A stretch of DNA of 64,000 nucleotides from Allolobophora icterica (lineage: Eukaryota > Annelida > Clitellata > Crassiclitellata > Lumbricidae). The notes beneath the pieces are model-generated. The model ran no database searches, was not told the origin of the DNA, and saw only the letters and a list, made by a program, of their open reading frames with translations. The translations under genes and the position numbers were made by a program. The DNA lies in contig OY744607.1 in assembly GCA_963556255.1 (NCBI GenBank), forward strand, positions 38,681,722 through 38,745,721, in the 5' to 3' direction. Positions 12,313 to 24,589 of this stretch are shown here, one piece after another. Position 1 is the first letter of the stretch. Each line of letters starts with the position of its first letter.

Positions 12313-14017
12313 AATCAATTAGACATTTATATAGCGCGCTCTTCAAGGCAACTATTCAGAGGCGCTCCCAGCCCAACCTCAACGAAAGAGAACAGCCTTA
12401 AGAGCAGAGAAGAAAGAGTTGGATGAGTCTCGAGGGAGAGACCGCAGTCCAACAGGAAGGCCATTCCAGATAGTGGGACCGGCAACGGAGAATGCTCGCT
12501 GTTGCATGGTTGCAGTGCGAGCGAAAGGAACATGTAAGTCACCGCGGGCGGTGGAACGGAGTGAACGGCGACCAAGAAGTGCGGACGCTGGAAAACAAAG
12601 CTCACGTAGATAGAAAGGAGCGCGGCCAAGCTGACACTGCCAGACAATAGAAGCAACCCGGTATACAATGCGTTGCGAAAAAGGAAGCCAGTGGAGGACG
12701 TCACGCATGTAGTCAGACACGTGACCAAACTTAGGGATGCGCCCAACGAGGCGCGCAGCAGAGCGTAGAACGCGTTCAAGGCAATGCAGTCGAGTGTGAG
12801 GGAGACCAATATAGAGAGAACAGCAGTAATCAAGTCGACAGGTAATGAAAGCATGAACGAGAGTAGCTGAGTGCTTGGGAGAGAGAGAGCGGGAGACCAC
12901 ACGGAGCTGACGTAACTGGAAATAACAACCCCGGCTCAGCTGCGAAATATGCTGGGAGAGGGTGAGTTCAGAGTCCAAGGTGACACCAAGGTCACGGACA
13001 GAAGTGGAGAAGACGACATTAGGGAATTCAGTAGCAAGGCTAGCAAGATCAATCTTACCAAGTTGCCTGCGAGTACCCAGCCATATATATTGGGTTTTGG
13101 AGGGGTTCAGACGGAGGCGGTTAGAAGACATCCAGGCTATCAATGAGTCAGTGGAGAGGCACATAAGGCGGACTGCAGTGGCGGCATCAGAGGCAGAGCA
13201 ATGAATGTAAGCCTGTACATCATCAGCATAAAGCTGGTTAGACAGAGAGCAGGAAGTAAGAAGATGGCAAAGATCCGAGGTGAAGATGATGTATAAGAGG
13301 GGACCCAAAACGGAACCCTGAGGAAGGCCGATCCGGACTGGGACCCAAGGGGACCTAGTGGAACCATAAATAACAGAAGATGAGCGGTTATGTAAATAGG
13401 AGGCCAACCATTCTAGGGGCTTTCCAGAAAGGCCAAAAGATGTGGATAGACGGAGGAGGAGGATGTCATGATCGACCGAGTCAAAGGCTGCTGTGACGTC
13501 AAAGAGTGCGAGCAGAGAGACTTGGGAGCGGTCAATGGCGCCATAGAAGTCAGAAAGAAGCCGGAGGAGGAGGGTTTCAGTGGAGTGACCCTTACGGAAG
13601 CCAGATTGATGCACCGGAAGTAGGTTATTTCCATCAAGGTAAGCTAGCAGTTGCTGAGCAATCAACTTCTCAATAATTTTAGATATAAATGATACATTGG
13701 CTATTGGCCTAAAGTTAGCTGGATCTGACGAGTCGAGTCCAGCTCTCTTGAGGATCGGCGTGACAATCGATCTCTTCTGCGAGACCGGAAGATCGGCGTC
13801 ACGGAGCGAAGAATTGCACAGGAGGGTCAGGAAGGGAAGAAGCACGTCGATGTAATCCTGAAGCAAGAAGGGAGGAAGGGGGTCAAGCTCGCAGGATTTC
13901 GCAGCTGATGCCAGGATGACGCCGCGGAGCTCTAGGCAGGAGATCTCATGCAGAACTGAGAGTCGGCAGTCGGTCGGAGGAAACTCGGGCGGAGGAAAGC
14001 CAGCGGTGTCTAGCTTA
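12300..14017 (-). mobile_element. CR1/L2-like non-LTR retrotransposon, 5'-truncated
   Basis: Contains a long open RT frame, then a short 3' UTR ending GAGCGCGCTATATAAATG. This 3' end recurs at 1000, 5850 and 26290. The frame stays open upstream of its first start codon to about 14015, with PSKSCELDPIP-like residues. The endonuclease is missing, so the copy is 5'-truncated. Both flanks carry related CTAGCTTATCACTAGAT sequence (12258-12312 and 14010-14035), consistent with target duplication in a local 11-bp repeat. Confidence 0.9.
12379..13866 (-). CDS. Reverse transcriptase of the CR1/L2-like LINE
   Basis: About 495 codons from the first usable start, open further upstream. RT motifs in order: FRPIANVSFISKIIEK (near 50-70), SGFRKGHSTET, LFDVTAAFDSVDH (motif A with the catalytic Asp), GLPQGSVLGPLLYIIF (motif B), and LYADDVQAY (motif C, both catalytic Asp). 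The C-terminal part has VRDLGVTLDSEL, RLDYCC, LERVLRSAARLVG and FSVAGPTIWNGLP, typical of CR1/L2 proteins. All core residues are present and there is no internal stop, so this is one of the youngest LINE copies here. It lacks the endonuclease domain. Confidence 0.9.
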   Translation of the reverse strand: MLQDYIDVLLPFLTLLCNSSLRDADLPVSQKRSIVTPILKRAGLDSSDPANFRPIANVSFISKIIEKLIAQQLLAYLDGNNLLPVHQSGFRKGHSTETLLLRLLSDFYGAIDRSQVSLLALFDVTAAFDSVDHDILLLRLSTSFGLSGKPLEWLASYLHNRSSSVIYGSTRSPWVPVRIGLPQGSVLGPLLYIIFTSDLCHLLTSCSLSNQLYADDVQAYIHCSASDAATAVRLMCLSTDSLIAWMSSNRLRLNPSKTQYIWLGTRRQLGKIDLASLATEFPNVVFSTSVRDLGVTLDSELTLSQHISQLSRGCYFQLRQLRVVSRSLSPKHSATLVHAFITCRLDYCCSLYIGLPHTRLHCLERVLRSAARLVGRIPKFGHVSDYMRDVLHWLPFSQRIVYRVASIVWQCQLGRAPFYLRELCFPASALLGRRSLRSTARGDLHVPFARTATMQQRAFSVAGPTIWNGLPVGLRSLPRDSSNSFFSALKAVLFR

Positions 14018-14100
14018 TCACTAGATCATTACTACGTTACTGCCTGCAATCTGGCAGTGCCAGTCCCAAGTCCGGAGAAAGGAGGAGGTCGACGGTATCA
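14018..14100. repeat. Dispersed motif, copy 1 (CTTGGGACTGGCACT)
   Basis: Minus strand: CTCCTCCTTTCTCCGGACTTG then GGACTGGCACTGCCAGA. Related copies are at 32828-32880 and 63750-63810. Confidence 0.55.
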
Positions 14101-14685
14101 TGTTTGTTACGATACTGTCGTTAAACAGAAACTATTCCAACCGTCTAGATTGCATGTGACTTCCTTTGTTTGTGCAATAACGACCTCACTTTCTGATACG
14201 ATCACGGTTACGCATGGTCGCGGCTCTTCAATCAGCCTTGCCTCTACAGTAACTGATTAGCAACAAATTGTCTGCTTTTAGAAATTCGTTTGGAGACAGA
14301 CTGGACGAATAGGAAAGGATTAGTAGTCTTCCGCAGCTCCACTCTGACCTTCTTTAATCAGCGAGTTCAAGGTCGTGCTCTTATTCACCCGACCGGCAAA
14401 AGAGAGAGATCAGTATGCTAGCGCAGGAACGTACACTCCCACTAACTGCCACAGCCCACCCAACAACCCGCACATAGATTAATCGTCACTTTGTTGACAG
14501 GTAAGGGCGTTGGCTGTAGATGTCTGGAGCTAGATAAATGAAGCAGACGTGCCGTGAACAGAGACGAGAGCCGACGGTTGGACGCCCAGCAAACGCCTTT
14601 TCGACTCAAGAAAAAGAAGAACCGATTGCAGACGAAGCTTATACTGCATGCGGTGACGTCTTGTTCGATGCAGATCAATGACATT
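14100..14685. other. Unassigned sequence
   Basis: Nothing recognisable in either strand. Confidence 0.45.
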
Positions 14686-14689
14686 CCCT

Positions 14690-15035
14690 ATCTGTCTGCC
14701 TGCATGCCTGCCTGTCTGTCAGTCTGTTTATTTGTCACTCTGCATGTCTGTATCTAGATATGTTCGCCTCTTTTGTCTGCTTGTTTGTCTGTAAGCCCGT
14801 TTGTCTGATAAAAATTGAATCCTGGTGTGTCTGTCGGTCTTCGTGTCTGGTTGTCCGTTTGTTAACCTGCGTGTGGCAGTTAGGTGCAGGGCCACTCATG
14901 ACCAGACAATTGTTAGTTGCTCCAGTTTTTAAATCAACAGTTGCTGGCAACAAGCAAAATATTACTACAGTAGATCAAGCAATCAATCAAGCAATCACTC
15001 AGTCAATCAGCCAAACAATCACTCAATCAATCCAA
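14690..15035. repeat. Degenerate CTGT/TCTG and ATCA-rich simple sequence
   Basis: CTGTCTGCCTGCATGCCTGC-type words to about 14870, then CAATCAATCAAGCAATCAC words at 14970-15035. Confidence 0.7.
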
Positions 15036-15485
15036 CATCAAATGGCCATCGACATCGTTAGATTTATTTGGTTAAAATTTTCTCATCCCTTTCTCAATGC
15101 TAGACAGAATTCGGTTAACACCAATTGTCACAGGATCAATAATGAATGCATTACATTATAGTCAACGCGATATTTCGAGTCATCTGCAGAAGTAATGCGA
15201 CATGCAGGAATATTTGCTAGCCATGTTGTCATGATCAAAACTAACTATATTACTCTAATAGTTTTAATAAACGAAAACAACTTTATTATTCTTTAGTTGC
15301 CACCCGTCCCGATTTTGTCAGGACCGTATTGCCCCGCGTCTCTACTTGACCTAGTCGGGACAGCCAAATGTTCCTATTTTGATTGATTGATTATTTGATT
15401 GATTAAAACTGTCCAGCTAACACAACATGTAGCCATACATACCTATACCTACATACCTACCCACCTACCGAACTACTAGAGCTAC

Positions 15486-15885
15486 TACTGTTGCTAGACT
15501 TTTGTATGCCGCCCCGGCTTGGTGGGTTCGCCTCGTCTGCTGATCGAGCTAAGATTGATCGCCTAATTCTCAAAATGAAGCGGTTGGGTTTCCTAGACCA
15601 AGATTTTCCATCGATTGACATTCTTGTTAAGCAAGCTGATCAAAGACTATTTCGCTGCATTTAAAATTCAACCCTTTTCATGTTCTATTTTCCCCAAAAC
15701 TGCAATACCATATGATCTTAGGCCTAGACCACACAACTTTTCACTTCCTACTAAAGATAATATAGAAATTTTATTTCTCGTATCTTGTTTGATTGTTAAC
15801 TTTATTATTCTTTGACATTGTTGTTACTTGACTTGTATATGTACCCTAATGCGGTCTGTCATTTGGCTTTTTAATAAATGAATAA
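15486..15885 (+). mobile_element. LINE 3' fragment, C-terminal RT relic
   Basis: Fragments in two frames: LLYAAPAWW, SSADRAKIDRLILKMKRLGF, DILVKQADQRLFRCI, then PYDLRPRPHNFSLPTKD. This order (APAWW, a Leu/Arg helix, ADxxLF, LRPR.HNF.LP) is the C-terminus of jockey/CR1-group RT proteins. It ends AATAAATGAATAAATATATA. Confidence 0.75.
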
Positions 15886-15899
15886 ATATATATATATAT

Positions 15900-16786
15900 G
15901 CATACATACATAGAAATATACATACACACTACATACATATAACAGAGTTGATTTAGGCATGTAAGTGATTATATGACCCAGTTAAGTAAGTAGACACACA
16001 GGCGCCTTAGAAGCTGTAGGAGTTCAGAATAAGATTCGTTGTTATGACATATCCAGATTAACTGTATCCACCTGGTCAACTCCTAGAAAGCGCCACCGTC
16101 TTCAAAGATAGGCTGCGAACGAGGATTTTAGTTATTGATAAGTATGATAAATGATATAGCACATGCACATTCTTAGAACCTTCCAGAGAGTGAACTATCC
16201 TTGTCAGTAAGAGTGTTCAATTGGCCAAGAATATTAATAATTGAGGCCAACCTCCCTTGTGGACTGGTAATGCCAATCTAGAGAATCTAAGGCTGATGGG
16301 TTGTTGGACCAATCAGAAGTACACCTTTACCATGGACCTAAGAAGAACTTGGATATGTAAGTCAGTAAAGGTAGTCAGTCAGTCAGGAAGTCGTTCAGTG
16401 AACAGTGGTATAGACAGGAACGCCAGCAGTTTAGTCTGTGCGTTCAGTATTAGCTGACATGTCTACGTTAAGCAGACACTATAGGCCTTCTTCTTAAGAG
16501 TTATAATAGAAGTTCTGGTATCCGTTGCAGCATCGTGACTATTCATCTCATCATCTGTGTAATTGAACAATAATCTGCTATTGAACGCTGTATCTGTAAA
16601 GAGACATTCGTAATGAATGACAATAAAGGCTTCTATACAGCGACAATAGAAGGTCTGAAAGATCGCGTCAGATGTACAGCAGAAACTTTTCTGTGATAGG
16701 GCCTACATACATGCTTATACACTCGTGCACATAGACATATACAATTATGCATTCACAAATAAATCCTCTATTACGTACATACATGC
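15900..16786. other. Unassigned sequence
   Basis: Contains a short CATA run at about 15899-15940. No gene seen. Confidence 0.45.
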
Positions 16787-16795
16787 ACGGCACAC

Positions 16796-17081
16796 CAGTG
16801 CTTGATCTAGACCCCCTCTTCTGGGGGGGGGGTGAAGGAACAAAGTTTGTGAGGGGACCAACAAGCGTCCGAAGGGCGGCCGCAAAAACAATGTCAATGT
16901 CAATATTAACAAAACTGCTCTATTTTGATGACCTCTTTTGGGAATTTCATCTTAAAAATTTGATGACCTTTTTTTTATATGAATTCGTCTTTTTTGGCAA
17001 TTTCATCTTAGTGGCCTCTGGGAGGGGGAAACATAAATCCTGGGGGGAGAATTCCCCCTAAGGTGTCTAGATTAAACACTG
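16796..17081. mobile_element. hAT-type MITE
   Basis: Ends CAGTGCTTGATCTAGACCCC and its inverse CAGTGTTTAATCTAGACACC. Flanked by direct repeat ACGGCACAC on both sides (one base longer than the usual 8). A G-run lies just inside the left end. No coding capacity. Confidence 0.85.
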
Positions 17082-17609
17082 ACGGCACACACACATACAT
17101 ACATGCATAATTGCATATAATTATACATACACGCATACATACAAAAATCCACACATACATACATATAATTGAACGTATGCGTGTCTGCTTTTGCTTGTAT
17201 TGTGGTAATTTTTTTCCGAACTACACAAGACGTTGTGGCTTGAAACACATTACCCGTACTTTTTATTTGTATTTGTTCAACACCACTATAAATTTATAAG
17301 GCAGGCGAAGTGAAATATAATAAATTTGACGTCATTAGAATGTTCAAAATTATAAATCTTAATCTTAACGATAAATTGTTACTTTCCCAAAAGAAATTAC
17401 TCGGTTGTGCGACTTGCCTCTCTGCATGGTCCCACATCGTGAGGTGTTTTACGATTTGTGTGCTCCAAAACGTTGCGTCTCGACTTCCTAGTTCAGAAAG
17501 GTGGCAACCCTATTTTATATACAAAAGAACAAGATCTAAACTACTACTACTATCTCCGTCCATCAAAACTGACCATTGGACAAAAAAATGACCACTGCGT
17601 GATCCCTTA

Positions 17610-17800
17610 AAAGCACACCTCGCCAACCAATCAACGTCGAGCGACGAAAGCAATAACCGATTGGCTTCAGTAGAATACACTGACCACCTAAAGCAATCAC
17701 TGATCTGGAAACGTTGTCCATCAAAATCCTCCTCTGTTCACCAAAGCAATTTGTGACCCGTTAGAGCCGTCATTGACTAATGACTATACTTACAATCCAG
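17610..17800. repeat. Dispersed repeat, copy B
   Basis: Counterpart of 11806-11980, more diverged at the ends. Confidence 0.65.
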
Positions 17801-18119
17801 CGATATCCGTTTTATATATGCCTGTATATAAATATACACATACATATATGCACATACGACTGGAATATTATTCTATAGGCCTATATAATATACATAGTTG
17901 TATAGATGATTCTTTCTGTGTATATATGTGTATGCATATATACATTAATGTAGACATAAACATGCATGCACATAATGTGTATATATTATGCATGAAATCC
18001 TGATCTATGTATATATACAGACTGTGAAAAGTTATTATAGGAGTATTTCCAATCTGAATAACATCTCTAAGCTGTTCGAAAGCCTTTTTCTAGCAGCGTC
18101 CCAGAATTGTAACCTCTTT

Positions 18120-19270
18120 CAGTATGCTTAATGCTTATCGCAGACACCATTCAACTGAGACTGTCATAATTGGCACATTTGACAACATTCTTCATCCCGT
18201 GGATTCTGGAAAAGCATCTCTACTTATAGCTATTGATTTGAGTGCTGCATTCGATACTGTAGATCGTGGGTTTTTTGCTGTCTGTATCATAGGCGTAATT
18301 TGTGGGGGTACGAGGGGTACCCGTACCCCCCACTTTTGGACTGGGGGTACTGTACCCCCCACTTTTTAAACAATGTCAATCAATATTTTTTGTTATTGTG
18401 CCTTCCCAGAGAATGCAGTCTCCGCCAAAGTGCGAAAGTACTAAGATACACATGTAAACCGAGAGCCAAAATTAATGAGAATACTGACAGGGAATATGTT
18501 CAAAATGGCCACCATGCGAAAAGCGAAATTGGAGAAGAAATTGGTACCCCCCACTTTTTAGACCAAAGTATTGGTACCCCCCACTTTTTAGACTAAAGTT
18601 ACGCCCCTGGTCTGTATGGTATAATGTATCGTTTGGAGTTTCAGGTTCTGTTCTTTTCTTGTCTTATTGGTGGCTTTCAACAAGTTGCAATAAATTCACT
18701 TCGCTCTGATAGGCCTACTCTTGCCGGTTTCTCGGGTGTGCCTCAAGGCTCAGTCTTTGGGCCTCTACATGTATTATCTCTAGTTTGTCTGTCTGTCTAA
18801 TTGCACACGAGCATAATACAATGTCCAAGGTGAGGCTATTGATAGTCAATTCTACGTACTCTTTCTGTCTCAAATGCATCAGCTAAAACTAAACACGAAC
18901 ACTGTTTGCCCTCTCATCGCATTTGGTTCTGTTCTAATGATTTTGCATTCAACCCAGATAAGTCAACAGAGACAATTCTTTTTACAATCTCTCACCGTAT
19001 ACTGTTTTTCTGTTCGCATTCATCATTTGACCTTGCAGCAGCCAATATACCGTTATCAGAAACAATTAAACCTCTTGACGTCATCATTGATAACTGCTCA
19101 CAATGTCTTCACACGTTTCTTCCATCTTCAGGTTCCATATCTCAAAGCATCCGGGCATTTCGTCTCATCAGGCATTCTCTTATTGATGACATGGCTGGTC
19201 CGCCAACTCAGCAGAGTACTTCAGATCCAAACGTAATACTTATCTGTTTTCCAACGCCTATGTAATTCTG
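18120..19270 (+). pseudogene. CR1-like LINE RT relic, split by a MITE
   Basis: Reads AYRRHHSTET, then LLIAIDLSAAFDTVDR (motif A) up to 18287. After the insertion it continues with GFSGVPQGSVFGPL (motif B, near 18730) and further C-terminal fragments to about 19265 (DFAFNPDKSTETILF; IPLSETIKPLDVIID). Several frameshifts and stops; the YADD motif is not clear. Confidence 0.82.
18288..18609. mobile_element. hAT-type MITE inside a LINE
   Basis: Ends CATAGGCGTAATTT and, inverted, CAGGGGCGTAACTTTA. Flanked by exact 8-bp GTCTGTAT (18280-18287 and 18610-18617). Contains repeated GGTACCCCCCACTTTTTAG. Confidence 0.92.
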
Positions 19271-20300
19271 TCTAGTTAGAGTCCCACCTATTATCGATTA
19301 GCTTTACACAGATTAACTGTAAAGATTCGAAACTTTCGATGCAGAGGTCACGAATTCAAAAGCAGTTTGATTCCGGAGCTCCAGGTTTTGAACTTATGAC
19401 TCAGAGATCTTTGATTCACTGAGTCAGAATCCATTACTTCGGAATTTCTTGATTCAGGATTCCTTTACGAGAAGCACCGGACATTAAACCAAAGAACTGG
19501 ACCAATCCTGAGTCCGTTGTCATATCAACTCTCACAGATAAGTTCCCAACAGTTCGATGCCATTTTGGTTGGTCTTTAATATCGTCGACGCTGCACCTTT
19601 TTACGATTGGCCATCACAAACACAGTCGACAATCCAGTTGCAGCATCACTATAATCCTTGCCATGGAAACCAGTACTTTGCTCCCCACTAAAACTCCTTA
19701 AACGAACCCCTCATACATACACGCACCCGTCAAGGCAACTCTCGTCGACAACATGGCCGAAGAAGCCTAGAAGTGTGAAAAGAAACGCTTCTTCCGTCCT
19801 GCTTTCTTATGCAGTCGTGTGCCATGTGTCGCTGTGAATTATGGGTCCTCATTAGCTTCCGCTGACTCCAGATATAAGATCGTAAATCGCAGACGACGTC
19901 GAAGACCTACAGTCCAACGTTTGGCGGATCTAACGAGTTAATATCGAGACAAGTAACAATGTATACTCGGCATAAATCTCGTTGGACCAAACATAATATG
20001 CCAGAACCGGCGTTAAGCAGCAGAGGCGGAAAATCGCGGAAAGAAATTGCGCGATGGAATGAAAATCCTGGAAAATCTAAATATATGGAAAATGATTGCG
20101 AACGAAGAGAGAATCGGACTTCGGCATGATGGCTAATTACACATCCAAGCCGTTATTTAGTGGGTCTTAAACCCTTTCTGGTTTGCCTCTTATTGAACAT
20201 ATTAGCCTGCTTTTGCCTTTCTAAACAGCTTCTGTAGGTACATTCACCTTTTATACCATTACCATCATAATTATGGTATGCGGGTATCTTTAATTTAGCG
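19270..20300. other. Unassigned sequence
   Basis: No gene or clear element seen. Confidence 0.4.
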
Positions 20301-20465
20301 GACCCTCGTCCCTTCTGGGTATCCGTTTGTCTCCCTTAACAATTTCATGTTTACAATATGATCTGGCTTGTATTATTATTTTATTGCGATTTATTCTGTA
20401 TTACCACTGTTAACTACTACATGGGAACAATAACAGAATTGATTGATTGATTGATTTGTTTATTG
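20300..20465 (+). repeat. Possible retroelement 3' end with (ATTG)n tail
   Basis: AT-rich stretch ending in GATTGATTGATTGATTTG, resembling LINE ends that finish in a 4-bp repeat. No coding evidence. Confidence 0.35.
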
Positions 20466-20469
20466 ACTG

Positions 20470-21396
20470 ATTGCCTTAATACCTTTACACTCCAAGGTGA
20501 CTTTTGTAGAATTATTTTTGTTAGGCCTACCTTACGGCTTCCGCGATTTTATATGGTAACTACTTATGTCTTATGCTAATATCTTAACACTTTCAAGGGA
20601 ACTTCTGTGCACACAATCACTTTTTAACCTTTGCACTTCTGAAGAGTTTCTGTAGAAAATATTTACTTTTGTAACTTAACCTTCAGACTTTTCAACGAAT
20701 TTCTGTACATTCATTTTTAACCTTGCGCTTCTAAGGAGTTACTGCAAAAGAGCGTGCTAACGTTTAGCGTTTAGACCAAGACGCGCAGCCCAATATTTGT
20801 AAAGAGTAGGCAGAGATAACAATCGTAATTGTAATTATTAAACATTTTTAAACACCGCTCAAGGAGCAAGCTAATGAGATGTGCTCTCTGCATGCGCTAG
20901 CGTATACCTGATGTTAAATTCACTAGGAACAGAACATGTTTCTGTTAGCTGGCCACAACCACTCGACCAGCGCAGTTTCTAGTGGACTCGATGAAGGACC
21001 ATCTCAGAAGATGGAGTTCCCTCTTCTCCTTCACCCGTCTACGGCCGCCGCTGTCGTGTCTTGACAATGCGACGTCGGTCCTGACGGCGTCCTTATGTGC
21101 GACCGTCGCCTCCGATGCCCTAATGGACTGTATATGGATCTCAGGAGATCCGATCGCTGTATACGATAACCAAGCTCTATTCGACATCACACGCTCGCAT
21201 AACTGATTTTATCTCCCGCGTATATTTCGGTGTTTCGTATTCCGTCGAGAAACATTTCGTAATACGTATACACATCGTATGCGCTCCATATGCACAATGA
21301 CTGTGACGCACGTGATGCATTGTCACCGTGTAAGTTATGGCCAGATTATTATGTGTCCTCGTATATACAGAGATACATATATAAAATGTCCTACAT

Positions 21397-21400
<4 letters not shown>
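20470..21400. other. Unassigned sequence
   Basis: Overlapping short frames at 20945-21206 have no recognised domain. Confidence 0.4.
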
Positions 21401-21443
<43 letters not shown>

Positions 21444-21458
21444 TACATGCATGCAAAC

Positions 21459-22225
21459 TAAAGGTCTGCGGATATACCCATATCCTCAGGTTTACCTTTA
21501 CCAGACCCGCGGACACGGGTCGGGTACAGGTCGGGTAGGCTTTTCACAGAACGGTTCGGATGTGGATAGGAGCAATGCAGTTTACATGTAATAGAAAGTC
21601 TTGCACCGTCAAAGACTTACTTCCTGTAACTGGAGGTATCTTGTCTAGGTACCATAGGCATGTGTTATTATGACTGTGCTATTACTATTTTTACTGTAAT
21701 AATCACCATCATCATCAGCCTACTATTATTACTACCAGTGCTTTTTTCAGCCGGAACGCGCCGGAACGGCGTTCCGGCACCTTTTTTTCACCTACTAAAA
21801 ATAATTTATTTATTTTAATAATTAAAACATAATTTAGTTATTTTACTTTAATTTCAGTGCTGTGAACTGTTTTCAGTGTTTATTGAGACCCCTCCCAACC
21901 CACAATCCCGTTTTCACTGGATTTTAGTCCTTCCATAATTGTTGAGTTCCGGAACCTATTGTTGAGTTCCGGAACCTTTTTTTTCTAGAAAAAAAGCACT
22001 GATTACTACTACATGATAAGTTGCAAGCCTTTTGGCCTGGTAGGGACTGGGACCATCGTAGGCCTTCTAATGACGCAGCGAATACGGTACGGCACGGATA
22101 TACCCGTGGGTACGGGTGTGAGTGGATAGTATTTTTGAGTACGGTTCGGGTACGGGTACGGGTAGCGGTCCTGTGTTACAGGTACGAGTCGGGTATAGGA
22201 AACACGCTCTACCCACAAACCTCTA
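21459..22225. mobile_element. hAT-like non-autonomous element with GGGTAC subterminal repeats
   Basis: Starts TAAAGGTCTGCGGATA; the inverse of its end is TATAGAGGTTTGTGGGTA. Flanks are ATGCAAAC and TAGCAAAC (6 of 8 match). Both arms carry CGGGTACGGGTA-type words. A MITE is nested at 21736-22001. Confidence 0.6.
21736..22001. mobile_element. hAT-type MITE (CAGTGCTTTTTT family), nested
   Basis: Both ends are CAGTGCTTTTTT. Exact 8-bp duplication ATTACTAC at 21728-21735 and 22002-22009. Same family as 22733-22985, opposite orientation. Confidence 0.95.
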
Positions 22226-22251
22226 TAGCAAACATACATGCCTACATACAT

Positions 22252-22365
22252 GTATACATACATACATACATACATACATACATACATACATACATACATA
22301 CATACATACATACATACATACATACATACATACATACATACATACATACATACATACATACATAC
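22252..22365. repeat. (CATA)n microsatellite, left part
   Basis: Continuous CATA/TACA up to the hAT-like element; resumes at 23156. Confidence 0.97.
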
Positions 22366-23155
22366 TAGGGACCTGCGAAGCTTCGATATTCGATTCGAAA
22401 ACGAATCGGACGGCGGTATTCGATTCGATTCGAAAATGAAGTCATGATTCGAAATATTTTCGAATCGTTTTTTGGAAAAATGATAACGACTTTGTTGCAA
22501 ACTAGTTGTTTAAAAATTAGGGCTGCTGATAATTATTCGCCGTTAACTCGAAGATAGCAAACCCTCTGCAAGAAAAGGTTTTAAAATTAGAAAGTTATGC
22601 TCCGCTTAGATGTATGTACACCAAAGTGCGGGTATGCAATTGGTACAATAAAGAATATATTTATTTACTTAACTCGTAAATTATTTGTGCTATTTTTTAA
22701 TTCTATTAAATAGTTTAATGTTTAGTTTAATTCAGTGCTTTTTTAGAAAAAAAGGTTCTGGAACTGAACAATAGGTTCCAGAACTGAACAATTGTGGGGG
22801 GCTAAAATCCCGAGAAAACGGGATTGGGGGTTGGGAGAGGTCTCAGTAAACACTGAAAACAGTTTCACAATACCGAAATTAAATTAAAATAACTAAATTA
22901 TTGTTTTTGTTATTAAAATAAAAAAATATTTTTTAGTAGCTGAAAAAAAGTGCCGGAACGCCGTTCAGGCTGAAAAAAAGCACTGGTTTAATTGATTTTA
23001 AACTAAAGAAAAGTTATTGATAATATTGATACTGTGATACGCCTGTGCTATCAAGCTTCATGAATATCAAACTGATACCCGTCGAATTCGAACCTTTACA
23101 CCCGATTCGATTCGAGATTCGATTCGACTGAAAATTTGTGATTCGCAGGTCCCTA
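22366..23155. mobile_element. hAT-like non-autonomous element with ATTCGATTCG subterminal repeats
   Basis: Ends TAGGGACCTGCGAA in both arms (inverted), followed by ATTCGATTCGAAAA-type words. Flanks both read ATACATAC, an 8-bp duplication inside a CATA array. A MITE is nested at 22733-22985. Confidence 0.85.
22733..22985. mobile_element. hAT-type MITE (CAGTGCTTTTTT family), nested
   Basis: CAGTGCTTTTTT at both ends, exact duplication GTTTAATT at 22725-22732 and 22986-22993. About 253 bp, close to its sister at 21736. Confidence 0.95.
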
Positions 23156-23312
23156 ATACATACATACATACATACATACATACATACATACATACATACA
23201 TACATACATACATACATACATACATACATACATACATACATACATACATACATACATACATACATACATACATACATACATACATACATACATACATACA
23301 TACATACATACA

Positions 23313-23342
<30 letters not shown>
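23156..23342. repeat. (CATA)n microsatellite, right part
   Basis: Uninterrupted CATA for about 185 bp. Confidence 0.97.
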
Positions 23343-23344
<2 letters not shown>

Positions 23345-23935
23345 AACATTAAACATACATACATTATACATGCATGCATATATTCATGCATGCACACATG
23401 CATATTAACAGCATTTTTAACACGCGCAGTCACATGTAAATTCTAGTCTGATGCTTATGGTCTCTCCGAGGCTTATAGTCTATAAATGTTGTACAATGTG
23501 TGTGCAACGTGCCTAAATTTAGCATTGATGTCTCTGCATGTGAAATGTCTCTGTCCTCTCGCCATTAAGTCCCACAGAATAGACAGAAGCGATGGTATAT
23601 AATTATACCCAGAGTATATGTATACGTGACACTGTGGTTGTATTGTGTATTATCAGTGAGGCTGAATCGCCCTTTATTCCGCTGATGTCTGTTATATTGT
23701 CCAGTGTTTTTAGGAGGCTTTTAAAGGCACTATAAAAAGCCTGTTTGCCTTAATGGCATCTAATGTAAAGCTGAACAATGTCTCTACCATTACTCATGAC
23801 ACATGTCAGTACAATCGCATTTAATTGGGCCTACACATTGTTATTCACTCGAAGTTGTATCGTTGATCTCTTAGTGAAATGTAGCTTAGGCAATACTATG
23901 TCTGAAATGTAGTATCATATGTGTAGCTTGCAGGA
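23345..23935. other. Unassigned sequence
   Basis: No gene seen. Confidence 0.45.
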
Positions 23936-23939
23936 AGAT

Positions 23940-24250
<311 letters not shown>

Positions 24251-24589
24251 TCTGTCATCCTATATCTATCCTTTTCTGTCTCACTCCTACTATCCGCCAA
24301 TCATTTTGTTTCAATGTATTTGTCCATTTCTTTCGCTCTCGCTCTTATCTAAATGCAATGTATTATAAATGTAAACGTCCGAAATATCTCTGCGCCTCAC
24401 GAAAGTTGGCTGAACAAGATCAGTTTAATACTGGCGCTATATGAAACCACGGCCAGTCAGAGCTGGGTCAATTTCGCAGGGCGTCCGGTCGAAGGAGAAG
24501 ACATCCTGGCAAGCGATGGTGAAGTCGACGGTCTTCGTCGGATTGTCCAGGATTGGCTGCAGTACCCATCGTATTTACTATGTATCTCC

